A program made the position numbers and the translations under genes. A DNA stretch of 63,998 bases from an uncultured Collinsella sp. (GTDB lineage: Bacteria; Actinomycetota; Coriobacteriia; Coriobacteriales; Coriobacteriaceae), in the NCBI GenBank assembly GCA_958439425.1, contig CAUBVH010000013.1:1-63998 (forward strand), read 5' to 3'. The number at the start of each line of letters is the position of its first letter. Position 1 is the first letter of the stretch. Positions 18,387-27,268 of this stretch are shown in pieces. The notes beneath the pieces are model-generated. The model saw nothing but the letters and a program-made list of their open reading frames with translations, was not told the origin of the DNA and did not search any database.

Positions 18387-19652
18387 TTACTGGCGCTGCT
18401 TGGGCTCGGTGACGATGGCTCGGACGATGCGGGGGCGATCGGTGAGGTCGTGGACGATGCGCACGTCCGACAGGCCCGCTTGGCGGCAGAGCTCGGCCGC
18501 AGCGTCGAGCGCGCCCTCGTAGAGCTCGCAGGCAAAGAGGCCGCCGGCGCGCAACATGTAGGGCGCCGCGTTGAGCAGGCGGCGGAAGATATCGAGGCCG
18601 TCGGCGCCACCCTCGAGCGCCAGATCGGGCTCAAAGTCCTTGACCTCGTGCGGCAGCGAGCGCATGACATCGGTGGGGATGTAGGGCGGGTTGGAGACGA
18701 GTACGTCAAAGGTGCCCCACTCCTCGCGAGGGATGGAGCTCACCAGGTTTGTGAGACTGAAGGCAACCTCATCGGACGTGAGCCCGAGCGCATCGCGGTT
18801 TTTGGTGGCCAGATCGATGGCGCGCGGCTCGATATCGGTAGCGGTGCAGGTAACGTGGCCGCGTCGCTCCCAGGCAAGCGAGAGCGAGATGCAGCCCGTG
18901 CCGCAGCCGACCTCGAGAACGCGGGCGATGCGGGGCTCGGTTGGAGCAGGCGCAGCGGCATCCTGAGCTGAAGCCGTCTTCTGGTCGGCACACTCGATGG
19001 CGATGCCGCATTCGTCGAGCTCGGGCTCGGGGGTTTCCATGGCCTCTGCTTCTGCCGCTTCGGCTTCTGCCGCCTGCGCGGCGGCTTCCTCTGCCTCGCG
19101 GTCGGCCAGCTCCTCGGCATAGGCACGGCTACCGAGCACGTCGCTACCCAGCGCAGCCTCATCGGCGGCCGTCAGGTTGGCAGCACGGCGCTCGGCGGTC
19201 GCGCGTTCGTCGGCCAGCGCCGCTTCGGCTTTGCGGGCCTGCTCGACCTCATCGTTCCAAGGCAGCTCAACACGCTGACGGGCAGCAGCCTCGGGGCTCA
19301 GCACCTCGGTATCCAGATAGTTCATGACTTCTTCGACGAGCATCTCGGTCTCGGGGCGCGGGATGAGCACGCCGGGGGCGCACGCGACGTCGATCATGCG
19401 AAACTGCGTGCTGCCGGTGATGTACTGCAGCGGCTCGCCCTTGGCGCGACGAACGACGGCCGCGTGCATGGTCTCGAGCTGGGCCGCGTTAAGCGTCTCG
19501 TCCATGCGCATATATAAGTCGATGCGCGCCAGACCCGTAGCTGCGCACAGCAGCCACTCGGCAGAAAGACGGGGGTGCTCCTCGCCGCGCTCGGCTAGGT
19601 ACTCCTTGGTCCACTCGAGACAACGCTTGATGGTCCAGATCTCGTTTGCCAT
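18387..19652 (-). CDS. prmC: Release factor glutamine methyltransferase with a large Ala/Glu-rich insertion
   Basis: Methylates the GGQ glutamine of release factors RF1 and RF2. From the ATG at 19652 (AGGGGAGGG upstream) it is 421 residues, about 130 more than usual. The N-terminal helical domain (1-75), YITGSTQFRMIDV (78-90) and IPRPETEML (97-105) are normal. Then residues about 115-243 are an extra segment rich in Ala and Glu, likely helical or disordered, before the SAM-binding VLEVGCGTGCISL (245-257) and catalytic NPPY (321-324). It lies downstream of its substrate gene prfA on the same strand, separated by repeat copy B. Confidence 0.92.
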   Translation of the reverse strand: MANEIWTIKRCLEWTKEYLAERGEEHPRLSAEWLLCAATGLARIDLYMRMDETLNAAQLETMHAAVVRRAKGEPLQYITGSTQFRMIDVACAPGVLIPRPETEMLVEEVMNYLDTEVLSPEAAARQRVELPWNDEVEQARKAEAALADERATAERRAANLTAADEAALGSDVLGSRAYAEELADREAEEAAAQAAEAEAAEAEAMETPEPELDECGIAIECADQKTASAQDAAAPAPTEPRIARVLEVGCGTGCISLSLAWERRGHVTCTATDIEPRAIDLATKNRDALGLTSDEVAFSLTNLVSSIPREEWGTFDVLVSNPPYIPTDVMRSLPHEVKDFEPDLALEGGADGLDIFRRLLNAAPYMLRAGGLFACELYEGALDAAAELCRQAGLSDVRIVHDLTDRPRIVRAIVTEPKQRQ

Positions 19653-20088
19653 GGGGCCCTCCCCTCTTAAGCGCCGGACGGCGCGCGAATGTCGGAGCAG
19701 ATTGTACGCGAGGCCAGCGCTTGGCAAGGGACGATTGAAGGCGATTATCGATAATCAGCCCAGAATTTTGCTTGGAGCCTGCCTAGAGCGTTCATTCGTC
19801 GACGTCTAAATCTGCATCCGTCAAGCTTTTGGCAAGGTTGCCCCAAAACTGACCAATATCTAACCAAGAACTTGCCAAATCACTTGACGCGCGACGCATC
19901 AAAAATCGCCCCGCGACTTCTTGGACGATTTTTCGAGCAATATTTTCGATAGCGGACTTATGCCGTCAATTGCCTTAAGCAGGTAAGCAGCTCAAATGAC
20001 ATCACAGCCGACTGAATAAAATATCAAGGCAATGTCACCAATGACTCCCTACGGATCATTTGACAACCAAGGAAACGCCGATGTTTTG
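19653..20088. other. Noncoding gap between prmC and repeat copy B
   Basis: There is no credible reading frame. A GATTATCGATAATC palindrome lies at about 19742-19755. The rest is AT-richer than neighbouring coding sequence and holds short direct repeats of CAAGG/TTGCC type. It presumably contains the prmC promoter, but no convincing -35/-10 pair was found. Confidence 0.4.
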
Positions 20089-20241
20089 GCAATGTCAGCG
20101 AGCGACGTCCAGGGCGAACAAGGTGGCATGAAAAAGGCAAGGCATTGACCTTCTGGTCATGCCTTGCCTTTTGAATGACAAATTGTCGCCCTGGGCGGCG
20201 CGCAGCGTCAACCGGTCCGCCGTTCGGTAGAACGGCGGAAC
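20089..20241 (-). repeat. Structured intergenic repeat, copy B
   Basis: Same architecture as copy A, with compensating changes. The long-range stem is CCAGGGCGA (20109-20117) with TCGCCCTGG (20186-20194). The internal hairpin (20131-20172) reads AAGGCAAGGCAT/ATGCCTTGCCTT. The end hairpin (20215-20241) reads GTTCCGCCGTTC/GAACGGCGGAC in minus sense. It abuts the prfA stop codon, between prfA and prmC. Confidence 0.85.
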
Positions 20242-21309
20242 TTAAACGGCCTGTGCCAGCTTCTCGGCTCGCTCGGCGGCGGCGAGTGCCTCGATGACGG
20301 TGCCGAGCTGGTCGCCCAGGAGGACGCCGTTGTAGGTGGAGTTGAAACCGATGCGGTGATCGGTCACGCGGTCCTGGGGCTGGTTGTAGGTACGAATCTT
20401 CTCGGAACGGTTGCCGTGGCCGATCTGGCTCTGGCGCTCGGCACCGAGCTCAGCCTGCTGCTTCTCGAGCTCCATCTCGTACAGACGGGCGCGCAGCATC
20501 TGCATGCAGACCTCGCGGTTCTGAATCTGGGAGCGCTGCTCCTGCGACTGCACCACGGTGTTGGTGGGCAGGTGGGTGATGCGCACGGCGGAGTAGGTGG
20601 TGTTAACGCACTGACCGCCAGGGCCGGAGGCACAGTAGGTGTCGATGCGCAGGTCGGACTGGTTGATCTGAACGTCGATTTCCTCGGCCTCGGGAAGTAC
20701 GGCGACGGTCGCCGTGGAGGTCTGGATACGGCCCTGGGACTCGGTCTTGGGAACGCGCTGGACGCGGTGCACGCCGGACTCGAACTTCATGACGGAGTAG
20801 ACGCGGTCGCCCTCGACCTTGAACTCGATAGACTTAAAGCCGCCGGCCTCGCTGGGGCTGGAGTCGAGCACGGTGGTCTTCCAGCCGCGCGACTCGCAGA
20901 AGCGCTGATACATCTTGTACAGATCGCCGGCAAAGATGGCCGCCTCGTCGCCACCGGCGGCGGAGCGAATCTCGACGATGGTGTTCTTGTCGTCGTTGGG
21001 GTCGCTCGGGATGAGCATGTACTTAATGTCTTCCTCGAGCTGGGGAAGCTTGGCCTCGTTTTCGGAGATGTCCATCTGGAGCATCTCCTTCTCATCGGCA
21101 TCGGTAGTATCGTGGAGCATTTCCTTGGCAGCCTCGATGTCATCAAGCGCGCCGATGTACTCGCGCGAGGCGGCGATGAGGTCGGACTGGTGCGCGTACT
21201 CCTTGTTGAGACGCGTGAACTCCTTGATATCGGAGGCGACGGCCGGGTCGGAAAGCTTCTTCTCGAGCTCCTCGTAGGCCTTGATGATCTTTTCGAGCTT
21301 GTCGCGCAT
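20242..21309 (-). CDS. prfA: Peptide chain release factor 1
   Basis: Recognises UAA/UAG on the ribosome and triggers peptide release. The 355 residues include the stop-codon tripeptide of PxT type as RVPKTESQGR (Pro187-Lys-Thr189) and the catalytic GGQ at 231-233 in GPGGQCVNT, methylated by PrmC. The C-terminal HRIGFNST-type segment is present. The repeat that follows its stop may set whether prmC is transcribed with it. Confidence 0.97.
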   Translation of the reverse strand: MRDKLEKIIKAYEELEKKLSDPAVASDIKEFTRLNKEYAHQSDLIAASREYIGALDDIEAAKEMLHDTTDADEKEMLQMDISENEAKLPQLEEDIKYMLIPSDPNDDKNTIVEIRSAAGGDEAAIFAGDLYKMYQRFCESRGWKTTVLDSSPSEAGGFKSIEFKVEGDRVYSVMKFESGVHRVQRVPKTESQGRIQTSTATVAVLPEAEEIDVQINQSDLRIDTYCASGPGGQCVNTTYSAVRITHLPTNTVVQSQEQRSQIQNREVCMQMLRARLYEMELEKQQAELGAERQSQIGHGNRSEKIRTYNQPQDRVTDHRIGFNSTYNGVLLGDQLGTVIEALAAAERAEKLAQAV

Positions 21310-21518
21310 GACGGGACTCCTTTATATGCGTGAAGGTGAAAATCGGCAGAATTGATGGGGCGCGGGGCGCCGCTGCGGGGGTAAGTCCAGCTAGAGCATG
21401 TCGATCTTCAGATACATGCGCATCCCTTCGCGTATGGGGTACATAGTTGCGGTCTAACCCATATATGATAGCGTGCGCAGGCAAACCTGCATATAACCCG
21501 CACGGAATGAGTGGACGT

Positions 21519-21600
21519 AGCCGTTGGGGACGTTCCTTAACGGCTAGTCGTTTAAGAACGTCCCCAACGGCTAACAAAGGGAGCGTCGCTTTGTCACATT
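21519..21600. repeat. Inverted repeat with 22-base arms plus a short palindrome
   Basis: Arms at 21519-21540 and 21551-21572 (AGCCGTTGGGGACGTTC and its complement at their outer ends) surround a 10-base loop. They are followed at 21573-21600 by ACAAAGGGAG-CGTCGCTTTGTC, a relative of the TGTGACAAAGGGAC palindromes seen elsewhere in the window. The element lies between prfA and the M20 peptidase and touches the peptidase stop codon at 21601. The rest of 21310-21518 shows no gene. Confidence 0.75.
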
Positions 21601-23016
21601 CTAGAGCGTGTGGAGCAGGGCGATGAGGAAGCGAACACCCTGGAGGTAGGCGCGGCGGGTGATGCGCTCGTTGGTGCCGTGGACGCCGCGATCGCACTCG
21701 TCATCGTCGACCACAAAGGCCGAGAAGCGAATGCACTCAGGGCAAATGCGCTGGTAGTTGGCAGCGTCGGTCGCACCGATCACGGTCGAGGGGACAATCG
21801 CCAACGGCTCGGATGATCCGTTTTCCTCCGTCCCCTTTGGGTCGCGGAAGTAGCGGGCGGCAATGGCGCGAACCGCCTCGAGGCCGGGACCACCGATGCG
21901 CGGGGACGGCGAGGGTTCGGAGCTGCCGGGGCCCAGCTCCACTTCGACACGACCGGCAAGGTCCGCCCCGGCAACCGCCTCACGGCAGCGCGCCACAACG
22001 TCGACCACGCTCGTGCCCTCGAGCATGCGGAAGTTAATGTTGGCCCACATATCCTGCGGCATCACGTTAGCACCGGTGCTACCGCCCTCGATCTGCGTGG
22101 GCGCGCAGGTGGTCGTCACCAGCGGATAGAGCTTTTTGCTGGCGAGGCAATCGCGGACAATGGCGCCCCCGTTGGCGGCAATCTCATCCGCCCTGTAGAG
22201 CCCCAGCTCGACAAGCTGCGCGGCAAGCAGATCGGTCACGCGCGTCGGCCACTCGATATCGCAGATTGCGGCGATGGCACGGCTGAGCACCTCGAGCGAC
22301 GTACCGCCGTAGGGGTTGGACGAATGCCCGCCCGCGCTCTTCGTCTTGAGCACGATATCGGCATAGCCCTTTTCGGCCAGGTCGGCATGCATAAGCCAGC
22401 CCTCGCCCGCGCCGTACTCGGCAGCCGAAACGATACGGTAGTCACCCTCGTCGACCAGGTATTCAAGTTCAATACCGCGCTCCTCGAGCACGCGGCCGAT
22501 AGCCCCCGCGCCGCACTGCGTAGTCTCCTCGTCCTGGCCAAAAGCCAGCAGCAGGGTGCGCTTATGCTCCCAACCGTGCGCCAGCGCATACTCAACAGCC
22601 TCGAGAATGCCTGCGACCTGGTCCTTCATGTCGATCGCGCCGCGGCCCCAAATGTAAGCGTCGTCCACGTGCCCGCTAAAGGGGGCGTGCGTCCAGTCGG
22701 CCTCGGTACCCGGCACCACGGGGACCACGTCCATGTGGCCCATGAGCATAACGGGCTTAAGAGCAGGGTCGGAGCCGACAAGCGTCACCAACAGCGAATG
22801 GTCGACGAGCTCGACCTTACCCGCCGCAAATACGTGCGGCCAGGCCTGCTGCATATACGCGCGCAGGTCGTCAAACGGCTGCCAGTCCACCGCCTCGGCA
22901 TCCATGCTCGAAATGGTCGGAAACGACAGCACGCGGCCCAAGCGCTCGCACGCACCAGCCTCGTCTATATCGGCAAAATCGTCCTCATGCGCAAAGAAGC
23001 GCCAAACCTCGGCCAT
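21601..23016 (-). CDS. M20 family metallopeptidase (carboxypeptidase-like)
   Basis: Dizinc peptidase or amidohydrolase of 471 residues, closest in shape to the Gly-Xaa carboxypeptidase/PM20D branch. Ligands are GHMD (His94, Asp96), GAIDMKD (Asp129), the acid pair in GQDEE (Glu163/164), and a C-terminal GVHGTNERI histidine. The dimerisation domain covers about 215-340. There is no signal peptide, so it is likely cytoplasmic. It follows the amino-acid ABC transporter genes on the same strand by 72 bases, suggesting a role in dipeptide or acyl-amino-acid use. The exact substrate is unknown. Confidence 0.85.
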   Translation of the reverse strand: MAEVWRFFAHEDDFADIDEAGACERLGRVLSFPTISSMDAEAVDWQPFDDLRAYMQQAWPHVFAAGKVELVDHSLLVTLVGSDPALKPVMLMGHMDVVPVVPGTEADWTHAPFSGHVDDAYIWGRGAIDMKDQVAGILEAVEYALAHGWEHKRTLLLAFGQDEETTQCGAGAIGRVLEERGIELEYLVDEGDYRIVSAAEYGAGEGWLMHADLAEKGYADIVLKTKSAGGHSSNPYGGTSLEVLSRAIAAICDIEWPTRVTDLLAAQLVELGLYRADEIAANGGAIVRDCLASKKLYPLVTTTCAPTQIEGGSTGANVMPQDMWANINFRMLEGTSVVDVVARCREAVAGADLAGRVEVELGPGSSEPSPSPRIGGPGLEAVRAIAARYFRDPKGTEENGSSEPLAIVPSTVIGATDAANYQRICPECIRFSAFVVDDDECDRGVHGTNERITRRAYLQGVRFLIALLHTL

Positions 23017-23088
23017 GACATCCTTTCGATAGTGACGACAAAGGCCGCCCCACGGGAGCGGCCCTGCAACGTAAGCGTTTGCGGTCGG

Positions 23089-23874
23089 TTATTTGTCCTC
23101 GAGATAGCGAGAGAGGAACTCACGAGTGCGCTGGTGTTTGGGGTTGCCGAAGAGCTCGGCCGGCGCGGCATCCTCGAGCACCACGCCCTTGTCCATAAAG
23201 ACCACGCGGTCGGACACCGTGCGGGCAAAGGCCATCTCGTGCGTGACGACAACCATGGTCATGCCGTCGGCAGCGAGCTTGCGCATGACCTCGAGCACCT
23301 CTCCCACGATCTCGGGGTCGAGCGCGGAGGTCGGCTCGTCGAACAGCATGATCTGCGGATTCATGCACAGGGCACGGGCGATGGCCACGCGCTGCTTTTG
23401 ACCACCGGACAGGCGACCCACGGCGGCGTGCGCGAACTTTTCGAGTCCCACGCTCGTCAGATGCTCCATCGCGACCTTCTCGGCCTCGGCCTTGCTCATC
23501 TTTTTGAGCGTGACGGGCGCGAGCGTGCAGTTGTCGAGCACGTCCATGTTGTTGAACAGGTTAAAGCCCTGGAACACCATGCCGATGTCCTCGCGCAGCT
23601 TGTTGATGTTGCAGCGCTCGGCCGTAAGGTCCTGACCGTGGAACCAGATGTGGCCCGCGTCCGGGGTCTCGAGCAGGTTGAGGCAGCGCAGGAAGGTCGA
23701 TTTGCCCGAACCCGAAGCGCCGATAATGGTAACGACCTCGCCAGGATTGACGGACAAGTCGATGCCCTTGAGCACCTCGAGCGAGCCGAAGCTCTTGCGC
23801 AGGCCCTCGACGCGGATAAGCGGCTCATTTGTCTGTGCGGCGGCCGCAACGCCGGTAGTGGCGGTATCTGCCAT
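23089..23874 (-). CDS. Polar amino-acid ABC transporter ATP-binding protein
   Basis: ATPase of a GlnQ/HisP-type importer, 261 residues from the ATG at 23874 (CGAGGAGAA upstream). Walker A is GASGSGKST, the ABC signature LSGGQKQR and Walker B MLFDEPTSALD, followed by the switch histidine in VVTHEMAF. Residues 1-20 form a short Ala/Thr-rich leader before the domain. It is the third gene of the transporter operon after the binding protein and permease. The amino acid transported is not evident. Confidence 0.94.
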   Translation of the reverse strand: MADTATTGVAAAAQTNEPLIRVEGLRKSFGSLEVLKGIDLSVNPGEVVTIIGASGSGKSTFLRCLNLLETPDAGHIWFHGQDLTAERCNINKLREDIGMVFQGFNLFNNMDVLDNCTLAPVTLKKMSKAEAEKVAMEHLTSVGLEKFAHAAVGRLSGGQKQRVAIARALCMNPQIMLFDEPTSALDPEIVGEVLEVMRKLAADGMTMVVVTHEMAFARTVSDRVVFMDKGVVLEDAAPAELFGNPKHQRTREFLSRYLEDK

Positions 23875-23896
23875 GATGATTCTCCTCGTCTTGAGC

Positions 23897-25045
23897 CTAG
23901 TTGGAGCTGGGCAGCGTTGCCGGGGCCTCGGCGCCGAGCTTTTTGCCAAAGGCCTCGAGCAGGCGGCTCGCCACGAGCGTCAGGATCAGGTAGACCACGA
24001 GCGCCACGCAGTAGACCTCCATCTGGCGGTAGTACACGCCGGCGACCGTGGTAGTAGCGTACATAAGGTCGAACACGCCGATGACCGAGAGCACCGACGA
24101 ATCCTTGATGTTGATGATGAGCTCGTTGGTGAGCGCCGGAATCGCGTTTTTAATGCCCTGGGGGAACACGACCTTGCGCATAGCCTGCCACTGCGACAGG
24201 CCCAGCGAGCGTGCTGCCTCGGCCTGGCCGGGATCGATGGACTCGATGCCGCCGCGCAGGACCTCCATCATGTAGGCGGTGGAGTTGAGCGAGATGGTGA
24301 CGAGGCCAGCGGTAAAGGTGCTCCAGATCTGGTTGGCCTGGGCGGTCTCGAAGCCCATGCCGCGCAAAACGGTGAAGCCCGCGTAATAGATGAGCAGACC
24401 CTGGACCATCATGGGCGTGCCGCGCACGATGGTGGAGTAGACGGTCGCAAAGCCGCGGCCGATACTCTTAAAGAAACGCACCAGGTCGTTATCCACGCGG
24501 TCGAACGTCTGAATACGCAGGAACACAAAGAGCAGTGCCAGGAAGAATGCGATGACCGTGCCGAAGGTGGCAAGCGCGATGGTGATCTCGATACCGCGGA
24601 TAAAGAAGTCGCCGCTCTTGTAGGTCATGTAGACCAGGCTCGACAAAAAGTCGCTGGGGTTGGAGTCCGAGACAATGCTCACCTGCACCAGATCGATAAA
24701 CGACATGACGCAGCGGTCCACGAAAAAGATCGCCGCGATGGCGACCACGACGTAGCTGCCCAGGCGTGCGCCACGGCGGCAACGCTCGGAGGCGAACGGC
24801 GACTTTTCGCGATAGTCGTTCCAGTGCATAAGCTTGGTGACCAGCGCCGCCGCCGACACGACGAGCCAGGCCCAAAGGATCGCCCAGAGGCAGTCTTGGA
24901 ACACGCCCGTAGGCGCCAAGAAGCTCAGCGGCGTGGGGTTGCGTTGGCTAAATGCCAGGCCGAGCGCCGCGATAACGCTCGTGCCCAGGTATACATAACG
25001 GTGGTCTGCCTTGATAAAGGAGGCCAGGCGATTGATGGTTTTCAT
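23897..25045 (-). CDS. Polar amino-acid ABC transporter permease with extended N-terminus
   Basis: Membrane subunit of the HisM/GlnP type. The permease domain (about 150-360) has the coupling loop EAARSLGLSQWQAMRKVVFP that contacts the ATPase. At 382 residues it is about 150 longer than typical. The extra N-terminal part holds about three further membrane segments (around 20-40, 50-70 and 95-120). It begins nine bases after the binding-protein gene ends and 22 bases separate it from the ATPase. Confidence 0.93.
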   Translation of the reverse strand: MKTINRLASFIKADHRYVYLGTSVIAALGLAFSQRNPTPLSFLAPTGVFQDCLWAILWAWLVVSAAALVTKLMHWNDYREKSPFASERCRRGARLGSYVVVAIAAIFFVDRCVMSFIDLVQVSIVSDSNPSDFLSSLVYMTYKSGDFFIRGIEITIALATFGTVIAFFLALLFVFLRIQTFDRVDNDLVRFFKSIGRGFATVYSTIVRGTPMMVQGLLIYYAGFTVLRGMGFETAQANQIWSTFTAGLVTISLNSTAYMMEVLRGGIESIDPGQAEAARSLGLSQWQAMRKVVFPQGIKNAIPALTNELIINIKDSSVLSVIGVFDLMYATTTVAGVYYRQMEVYCVALVVYLILTLVASRLLEAFGKKLGAEAPATLPSSN

Positions 25046-25054
25046 GCTGCCTCC

Positions 25055-25981
25055 CTATGCCGGCTGACGGTCGAGGCACGCGTCCCACATTTGGTCGCGC
25101 TCCTCTTGGCTAATGCCCTTGAGTGTCTTGTCGATGAGTTTAAGCAGCTTGTCCGAGCCCTTGCGGCAGCCGACGTTTGCCGTGACCTCCTGCTTGAAAC
25201 CCTCGCCCTCGGCAAATTGAATCGGCACGATACCCGGGTTTTGGGCCATATAGCCCTTCTCATTCTCGGTGTTGTAGGTCACGGCGTCGCAGGTGCCCTG
25301 CAGCAGGTTCGAAAACACCGTGGGGACGGAGTCGACCGGGTTTTTGTGCACAACGCCCGGGATCTCGTCGATGACGGTATCGAGCATGGTGTCCTTTTGG
25401 CCGAGCACCGTGGCGCCGCTAAAGTCGCTGAGCTTGGTCGCGTTTTGGTAGGGCGAGCCCTCTTTTACGAACAGGCCAAAGTAGCCAATGAAGTACGGGT
25501 CGGAAAAGCCGACGGACTCCTCGCGCTCGGGCGTGGCGCTCATGCCGGCAATGATGAGGTCGATCTGACCGTTGTTGAGCGAATCGATAAGGCCCGAGAA
25601 GCTCTGCTTGACGGCGACGGGCTCGCCGCCGAGGGCCTTGCAGACGATCTTGGCGATCTGCACGTCGTAGCCATCGGCATAGGCGCCCTGCACGTTGTCG
25701 ATGGGGATGGTGTACTCGCTGGCTTCGGAAACTTGCCAGTTGTACGGGGCGTAGGCTGCCTCCATACCGATGCGGATCTTGTCCTTGCCGATAACGGAAT
25801 CGGACAGGTCGTCGCGACCGCCGCCCGTCGTGGGCTGAACTACTTCCAGCGTGGAGGGGCGCTGGCAACCGGCAAGTGCGCCGGCGACGACAGAAGCGCT
25901 CGCAGCGAGAGCGCTACCCAAAAAGATGCGACGGCTGCATACCGGCTGTGGATGCGCGTCGCGTTGATGGGGAGAATGCAT
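25055..25981 (-). CDS. Amino-acid ABC transporter substrate-binding lipoprotein
   Basis: Extracellular solute-binding protein family 3, 308 residues from the ATG at 25981 (GGAAGG upstream). The leader CSRRIFLGSALA is of twin-arginine type, and the lipobox LAGC places the lipidated cysteine at 39, so it is probably a Tat-exported lipoprotein. The mature part has the paired Rossmann-like lobes with GMEAAYAPYNW at the start and IAGMSATPEREESVGFSDPY, the family core. First gene of the importer operon. Ligand unknown; polar amino acids are typical. Confidence 0.93.
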   Translation of the reverse strand: MHSPHQRDAHPQPVCSRRIFLGSALAASASVVAGALAGCQRPSTLEVVQPTTGGGRDDLSDSVIGKDKIRIGMEAAYAPYNWQVSEASEYTIPIDNVQGAYADGYDVQIAKIVCKALGGEPVAVKQSFSGLIDSLNNGQIDLIIAGMSATPEREESVGFSDPYFIGYFGLFVKEGSPYQNATKLSDFSGATVLGQKDTMLDTVIDEIPGVVHKNPVDSVPTVFSNLLQGTCDAVTYNTENEKGYMAQNPGIVPIQFAEGEGFKQEVTANVGCRKGSDKLLKLIDKTLKGISQEERDQMWDACLDRQPA

Positions 25982-26105
25982 AATCTGCCTTCCCTGTTGA
26001 ATCGTATGCTGACGACTTAACAGGATATACGCCAGCGACCAGCAGCGCAGCACAAGCTCGAAAAATTAATAGACACACGGTAGTCATTGGGAGCGTCGAT
26101 GTTTT

Positions 26106-26261
26106 GGCAATGCCAGCGAGCGCCGCCCAGAGCGAACAAGTTGGCATGAAAAAGGCAAGGCATAGACCTTCTGGTCATGCCATGCCTTTTGAATGACAAA
26201 TTGTCGCTCTGGGTAGCGCGCAGCGTCGACCGGCCCGCCGTTCGTCAGAACGGCGGAACCT
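26106..26261 (-). repeat. Structured intergenic repeat, copy C
   Basis: Third copy. The long-range stem is CCCAGAGCGA (26126-26135) with TCGCTCTGGG (26204-26213), again different from copies A and B yet paired. The internal hairpin (26149-26190) has one A-A mismatch. The end hairpin lies at about 26233-26260. It abuts the stop codon of the mutarotase-like gene and precedes the promoter-distal end of the ABC operon. Confidence 0.85.
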
Positions 26262-27155
26262 CTAGAGCAGGGTGACGCTAAAGGAACGGGTGTCGGTAGC
26301 GCCCGGCGCCAGCGTAATGGTGTTGACCTTGTGCTCAAAGACGTCGTCCTCGGTGTCCATGGTAGTGTGGCCGGTCCAAGGCTCGAGCGCCACAAACGGA
26401 GCGTCGTTGGCGGCAGACCACACGCCGATGTACTTAAAGCCCTCAAAGTCGATCTTGACGCCATGGCCCGACTTGCGACCGCGCAGCGTGAGCGTGGAGC
26501 CCGGGGTATCGGTGAACATGATGGCGTCGTTATCGAAGCTGCGGTGCGTGATGGGCAGCACGTCCGAGTTATCGGGAGCCTTGTAGCTACCCTCGAACGT
26601 CATAAGGCCATCAGGCGTGATGATGGGGGCCTCGTTGGTCCAAGCCTCGGTAAACGCCAGCTCGTAATCCTCGAACGCCTCGTCTTCGGCACCGGGGGCG
26701 GGCACGTTGAATGCAGGATGACCGCCCACCGAGAACGGCAGGGCCACGTCGCCGGTGTTGGTGACGGCAAAGGTCTGCGTGAGCGTGGCGTCGCCGGTCA
26801 GGGCATAGGTCATGTTGAGCTTAAAGTGGAAGGGGAAAGCCTTGAGCGACTCGGGCGTATCGGTGATCTCGTAGGTGACGGACGAGCCGTCCTCGGAGAC
26901 CTCGACGATCTTGTGCTCCACGATACGCGCGATGCCGTGGCGCGCCATCTCGCAGGTGCCGGCCGCAGACGTCGCCGTGTTGTTGCGCAGCGACCCCACG
27001 ATGGGGAACAGGATGGGCGCGTGCTTGCCCCAAAAGGCCGGGTCGCCCTGCCATAGATACTCGTTGCCGTTGAGGGCAAGGCTCGTGAGCTGGGCGCCCA
27101 TGGAATCGATGGCCGCGGTGAGGCCGCCGCGCTTGATGGTGGTGACGGTGGACAT
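26262..27155 (-). CDS. Aldose 1-epimerase family protein (LacX-like)
   Basis: Galactose-mutarotase-fold protein of 297 residues from the ATG at 27155 (TTTTGGAGGAAG upstream). The beta-sandwich signature residues appear as ARHGIAR (catalytic-type His), GGHPAFNVP (second His) and LEPWTG (Glu). It resembles the LacX/YihR-like branch, whose natural sugar is often undefined. It is monocistronic as far as the spacing shows, followed by repeat copy C. Confidence 0.85.
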   Translation of the reverse strand: MSTVTTIKRGGLTAAIDSMGAQLTSLALNGNEYLWQGDPAFWGKHAPILFPIVGSLRNNTATSAAGTCEMARHGIARIVEHKIVEVSEDGSSVTYEITDTPESLKAFPFHFKLNMTYALTGDATLTQTFAVTNTGDVALPFSVGGHPAFNVPAPGAEDEAFEDYELAFTEAWTNEAPIITPDGLMTFEGSYKAPDNSDVLPITHRSFDNDAIMFTDTPGSTLTLRGRKSGHGVKIDFEGFKYIGVWSAANDAPFVALEPWTGHTTMDTEDDVFEHKVNTITLAPGATDTRSFSVTLL

Positions 27156-27268
27156 GCTACTTCCTCCAAAAGTAAACAACAGTGTCGAGGGCTATTGTCC
27201 CACTCTTGGCGGCGGGACGGGACGGCAGGCGATTATTGAGTAGCCATAGCGGAATGAGCGGCGAGCGC

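Noticed and set aside
23648..26020. A 790-residue plus-strand open frame opposite the ABC transporter genes
   Set aside because: It runs across three real genes on the other strand and has a biased Arg/His/Asp composition typical of shadow frames.
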